7,872 nucleotides of DNA, taken from assembly GCA_937873435.1 (NCBI GenBank), contig CALMWM010000355.1, positions 1 to 7,872 of the forward strand. The letters are read 5' to 3'. A model generated the notes under the pieces. It worked only from the letters and a program-made list of their open reading frames with translations, was not told the DNA's origin and ran no database searches. Shown piece by piece: positions 6,543 through 7,872 of this stretch. Made by a program: the position numbers and the translations under genes. This DNA is from an uncultured Gallionellaceae bacterium. GTDB taxonomy: Bacteria; Pseudomonadota; Gammaproteobacteria; Burkholderiales; Sulfuricellaceae. How positions within the stretch are numbered: position 1 is the stretch's first letter; each line of letters opens with the position of its first letter.

Positions 6543-6548
6543 AGTGAC

Positions 6549-6965
6549 TTGAAACAAAGGGCATTGTTAATAATGATAATTGTCGCGATACTCTGCGTGG
6601 GATGCGCAGGCAGAGCGGCAAATCCAGTGATGGTTCAGCAGTACGGAGATGATAAAAAATCATGCCAAGCGCTTGAGCGTGAAATGTCCTTTATTCAAAG
6701 TGAGATGCAGCGTTTGATACCGCAAACTGATAAGGCAGGGAAAAATATTGTTTTGGGCATCACAGGTGCTTTTTTCTTGGTTCCTCTCTTCTTTATGGAT
6801 ATGAGCCAAGCTGAGCAAATGGAGATTGATGCTTACCGACAAAGATACAACCATCTAATAATCATTGCTGGTGATAAGCAGTGCGGGGTAGATAACCCTC
6901 TAATCCCTGAGTTCACCAAGCCGGGTAAAGAAAAAACGGATTCGAGAGCAAATCCAAAGTCCTAA
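6549..6965 (+). CDS. Putative small lipoprotein of unknown function
   Basis: I do not recognise a named family. From TTG 6549 the product is 138 residues. Residues 1-19 look like a lipoprotein signal (MKQRALLIMIIVAILCVGC, lipid-acceptor Cys19), although -3 is Cys where Leu is usual, so the lipobox is imperfect. A predicted helix rich in Glu/Gln (about 36-60, CQALEREMSFIQSEMQRL) is followed by a hydrophobic segment (67-83) and a second charged helix (86-104). Two more cysteines are at 39 and 112, possibly a disulfide. The alternation helix-hydrophobic-helix suggests a membrane-inserted hairpin. Codon use is clearly more A+T-rich than in all tol genes (AAA, ATT, GAT, ATA), which suggests later acquisition. 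It stands alone, 81 nt after queE, with its own strong ribosome site. It resembles conserved hypothetical lipoproteins, but that is memory, not a search. Confidence 0.75.
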   Translation: MKQRALLIMIIVAILCVGCAGRAANPVMVQQYGDDKKSCQALEREMSFIQSEMQRLIPQTDKAGKNIVLGITGAFFLVPLFFMDMSQAEQMEIDAYRQRYNHLIIIAGDKQCGVDNPLIPEFTKPGKEKTDSRANPKS

Positions 6966-6968
6966 CGC

Positions 6969-7103
6969 ATGGTAGGGCAGAAATTGAAGCGCATTGCGCC
7001 GTATGGTTTCGAGCGCTACGCGCGGTATTTAAGAAAAAGCGACCCTGCCGCAGACGAACCACTGCAACAAGTGCATGGTCGAGGATGTCGTCCACGCAGA
7101 TAA
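6969..7103 (+). other. Doubtful 44-codon open frame before hicB
   Basis: ATG 6969 opens a 44-residue frame, MVGQKLKRIAPYGFERYARY and onward, ending at TAA 7101-7103. It is basic and Arg-rich. There is no ribosome site before the ATG and I recognise no family. It could be a remnant of an older gene or chance in a GC-rich spacer. The rest of the 164-nt gap between the lipoprotein gene and hicB shows no terminator, tRNA or clear promoter. Confidence 0.2.
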
Positions 7104-7114
7104 TGAAACGAGAC

Positions 7115-7120
7115 GAGGAG
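7115..7120 (+). promoter_or_regulatory. Ribosome binding site of hicB
   Basis: GAGGAG lies 9 nt before ATG 7130. It picks this ATG over in-frame ATGs at 7085 and 7103, whose extra residues (ending in EEAVS) do not resemble HicB proteins, whereas MKLTAVFEKVPEGYIGF is a typical HicB beginning. Confidence 0.75.
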
Positions 7121-7129
7121 GCTGTTTCC

Positions 7130-7339
7130 ATGAAATTGACAGCGGTATTTGAGAAAGTCCCCGAGGGGTATATCGGGTTTGTCGAAGAGCTCCCCGGCGC
7201 GAACACGCAGGGCGAAACATTGGATGAGGCGCGCGCCAACTTGGCCGAGGCGGTAGAGTTGGTGCTGGAGGCCAATCGAATGCTGGCCGAGGAAATGCTG
7301 GTCGGGCGCGATTGCATCCGGGAACCGCTGGCGGCGTGA
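7130..7339 (+). CDS. hicB: HicB-family antitoxin, short form
   Basis: A 69-residue HicB-type antitoxin that would bind HicA and mask its RNase site. The partial RNase H-like fold is visible as KLTAVFEKVPEGYIGFVEEL (residues 2-21), then PGANTQGETLDEARANLAEAVEL (22-44), which is the signature strand-loop-helix of the family. The chain ends at residue 69 without the C-terminal helix-turn-helix or ribbon-helix-helix domain found in longer HicB proteins, so DNA binding and autoregulation by this protein alone are doubtful. Here hicB precedes hicA, the reverse of the E. coli hicAB order but common elsewhere. The stop TGA (7337-7339) overlaps a GTG (7336) that opens hicA. Family assignment is firm; activity is unknown because the partner gene is frameshifted. 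Confidence 0.9.
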   Translation: MKLTAVFEKVPEGYIGFVEELPGANTQGETLDEARANLAEAVELVLEANRMLAEEMLVGRDCIREPLAA

Positions 7340-7520
7340 AAAGGCTGGATTTGATTCGCTGGCTTGAGCAGCACGGTTGCGAGCTATTGCGGGAGGGCGG
7401 AAGCCATTCGGTTTATGTCAATCGAAGGCGCAAAAAGTCACTGCTGTTCCCCGCCATCGCGAGATCAACGATTTTCTCGCCCGAAAAATCTGCCGCGATC
7501 TGGAAGTACCCTCCCTGTAA
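7336..7520 (+). pseudogene. hicA: HicA-family toxin, frameshifted at an A5 run
   Basis: HicA toxins are small double-stranded-RNA-binding-fold mRNA interferases of about 60 residues. Here GTG 7336, overlapping the hicB stop, starts KRLDLIRWLEQHGCELLREG and continues through GGSHSVYVNRRRKK, with the catalytic His24. After AAA AAG (codons 33-34, 7432-7437) the frame continues with unrelated residues to TAG 7528-7530. A -1 step at this point instead gives VTAVPRHREINDFLARKI and ends RDLEVPSL at TAA 7518-7520, which is a textbook HicA C-terminus of the right length (61 residues). One A added to the A5 run (7432-7436) restores the gene. It may be a real single-base deletion, a sequencing error in a homopolymer, or -1 frameshifting. 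Without the shift the protein lacks the conserved PRH segment and is probably inactive. Confidence 0.85.
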
Positions 7521-7537
7521 CTCTGGTTAGCCATTGC

Positions 7538-7872
7538 ATGAATCAGAATGCAGTTAAGTCTTTAAAGCGCTGGGACATCTTTTGCCACGTGGTGGACAAT
7601 TTCGGCGATGCCGGCGTGTGTTGGCGCTTGGCACGGCAAATGGCGGCGGAATACGGGTTCTCGGTGCGTTTGTGGGCGGATGATCTGACGCCTTTCGGTA
7701 AGCTCGTTCCCGGATTTGACTTCGCGCGGGAAAGCCAAATTTGTCTCGGGGTGGAAATTTGCCGCTGGATGCCCGAGTTTCCGCAAATCGAACCGGCCGA
7801 GGTGGTGATTGAGGCGTTCGCTTGCCATTTGCCCGACAGTTATATCGCGGCGATGGCGAAAAAAACGCTTAA
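7538..7872 (+). CDS. earP: EarP, EF-P arginine rhamnosyltransferase (5' part)
   Basis: EarP transfers rhamnose from dTDP-L-rhamnose to Arg32 of elongation factor P, activating it to rescue ribosomes stalled at polyproline. Only the first 111 codons are in the window; the frame is open at the right edge, out of a usual length near 370-380. The N-terminus reads WDIFCHVVDNFGDAGVCWRL (residues 12-31), the GT-B-type hallmark of the family. Asp20 and Asp24 of DNFGD correspond to the catalytic aspartates known from studied EarP proteins. RLWADDLTPFGKLVPG (about 48-63) and VVIEAFACHLPDSY are also typical. ATG 7538 is the only sensible start; no ribosome site is visible ahead of it. The gene efp is usually the next gene and would lie beyond the window. 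Note that TolA here has a PPPPPP run, a likely EF-P-dependent site. Confidence 0.93.
   Translation, partial: MNQNAVKSLKRWDIFCHVVDNFGDAGVCWRLARQMAAEYGFSVRLWADDLTPFGKLVPGFDFARESQICLGVEICRWMPEFPQIEPAEVVIEAFACHLPDSYIAAMAKKTL

Noticed and set aside
7562..7828. 88-codon minus-strand open frame opposite earP
   Set aside because: The + strand carries the diagnostic EarP DNFGD motif and continuous frame; the minus frame is a shadow.
1..7872. CRISPR array, tRNA, rRNA, insertion sequence or a new multi-gene defence system
   Set aside because: No regularly spaced repeats, no tRNA-like cloverleaf or rRNA sequence, and no transposase or integrase motifs were seen; apart from the unknown lipoprotein and the doubtful 44-codon frame, all genes fall in known families.

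Overview
The window reads as a betaproteobacterial chromosome segment (possibly Nitrosomonadales/Gallionellaceae-like, but this is an inference from gene content and GC-rich codon use only). Two features support this. The order ybgC-tolQ-tolR-tolA-tolB-pal-cpoB is followed directly by queE. The window also ends in earP, the EF-P arginine rhamnosyltransferase, a gene confined mostly to beta- and some gammaproteobacteria. All recognisable genes are on the + strand; the minus-strand open frames are shadows of GC-rich coding sequence.

Layout. Bases 1-199 hold no gene I can recognise, apart from a promoter/operator-like inverted repeat just before vapB. A VapB/VapC (PIN-domain RNase) toxin-antitoxin pair lies at 200-765. 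Only 10 nt later begins the cell-envelope operon at 776-5811: ybgC thioesterase, the inner-membrane motor TolQ/TolR/TolA, periplasmic TolB, outer-membrane lipoprotein Pal and coordinator CpoB. Its genes are packed with 4-nt or 1-nt stop/start overlaps (ybgC/tolQ, tolQ/tolR, tolR/tolA). A short gap before tolB carries an extended -10 promoter-like sequence. queE (7-carboxy-7-deazaguanine synthase, queuosine precursor pathway) overlaps the end of cpoB by 4 nt and ends at 6467.

From 6468 to about 7530 the character changes to an accessory region. It contains a more A+T-rich gene for a small putative lipoprotein with a TTG start, a spacer with a doubtful 44-codon frame, and a HicB/HicA toxin-antitoxin pair. 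The hicA toxin frame is broken by a -1 shift at an A5 run. The window ends inside the N-terminal part of earP (7538 to beyond 7872).

How it works together. TolQ-TolR use proton motive force to energise TolA, which spans the periplasm and moves TolB off Pal. CpoB links the machine to septal peptidoglycan synthesis, so the set drives outer-membrane constriction at division. YbgC and QueE are habitual neighbours with separate biochemistry. The two toxin-antitoxin modules flank the conserved block on both sides, suggesting insertion at its edges. I see no CRISPR array, tRNA, rRNA, insertion sequence or clear rho-independent terminator. I find no convincing undescribed multi-gene system; the best leads are the hicA frameshift, the AT-rich lipoprotein gene and the vapBC-tol junction.
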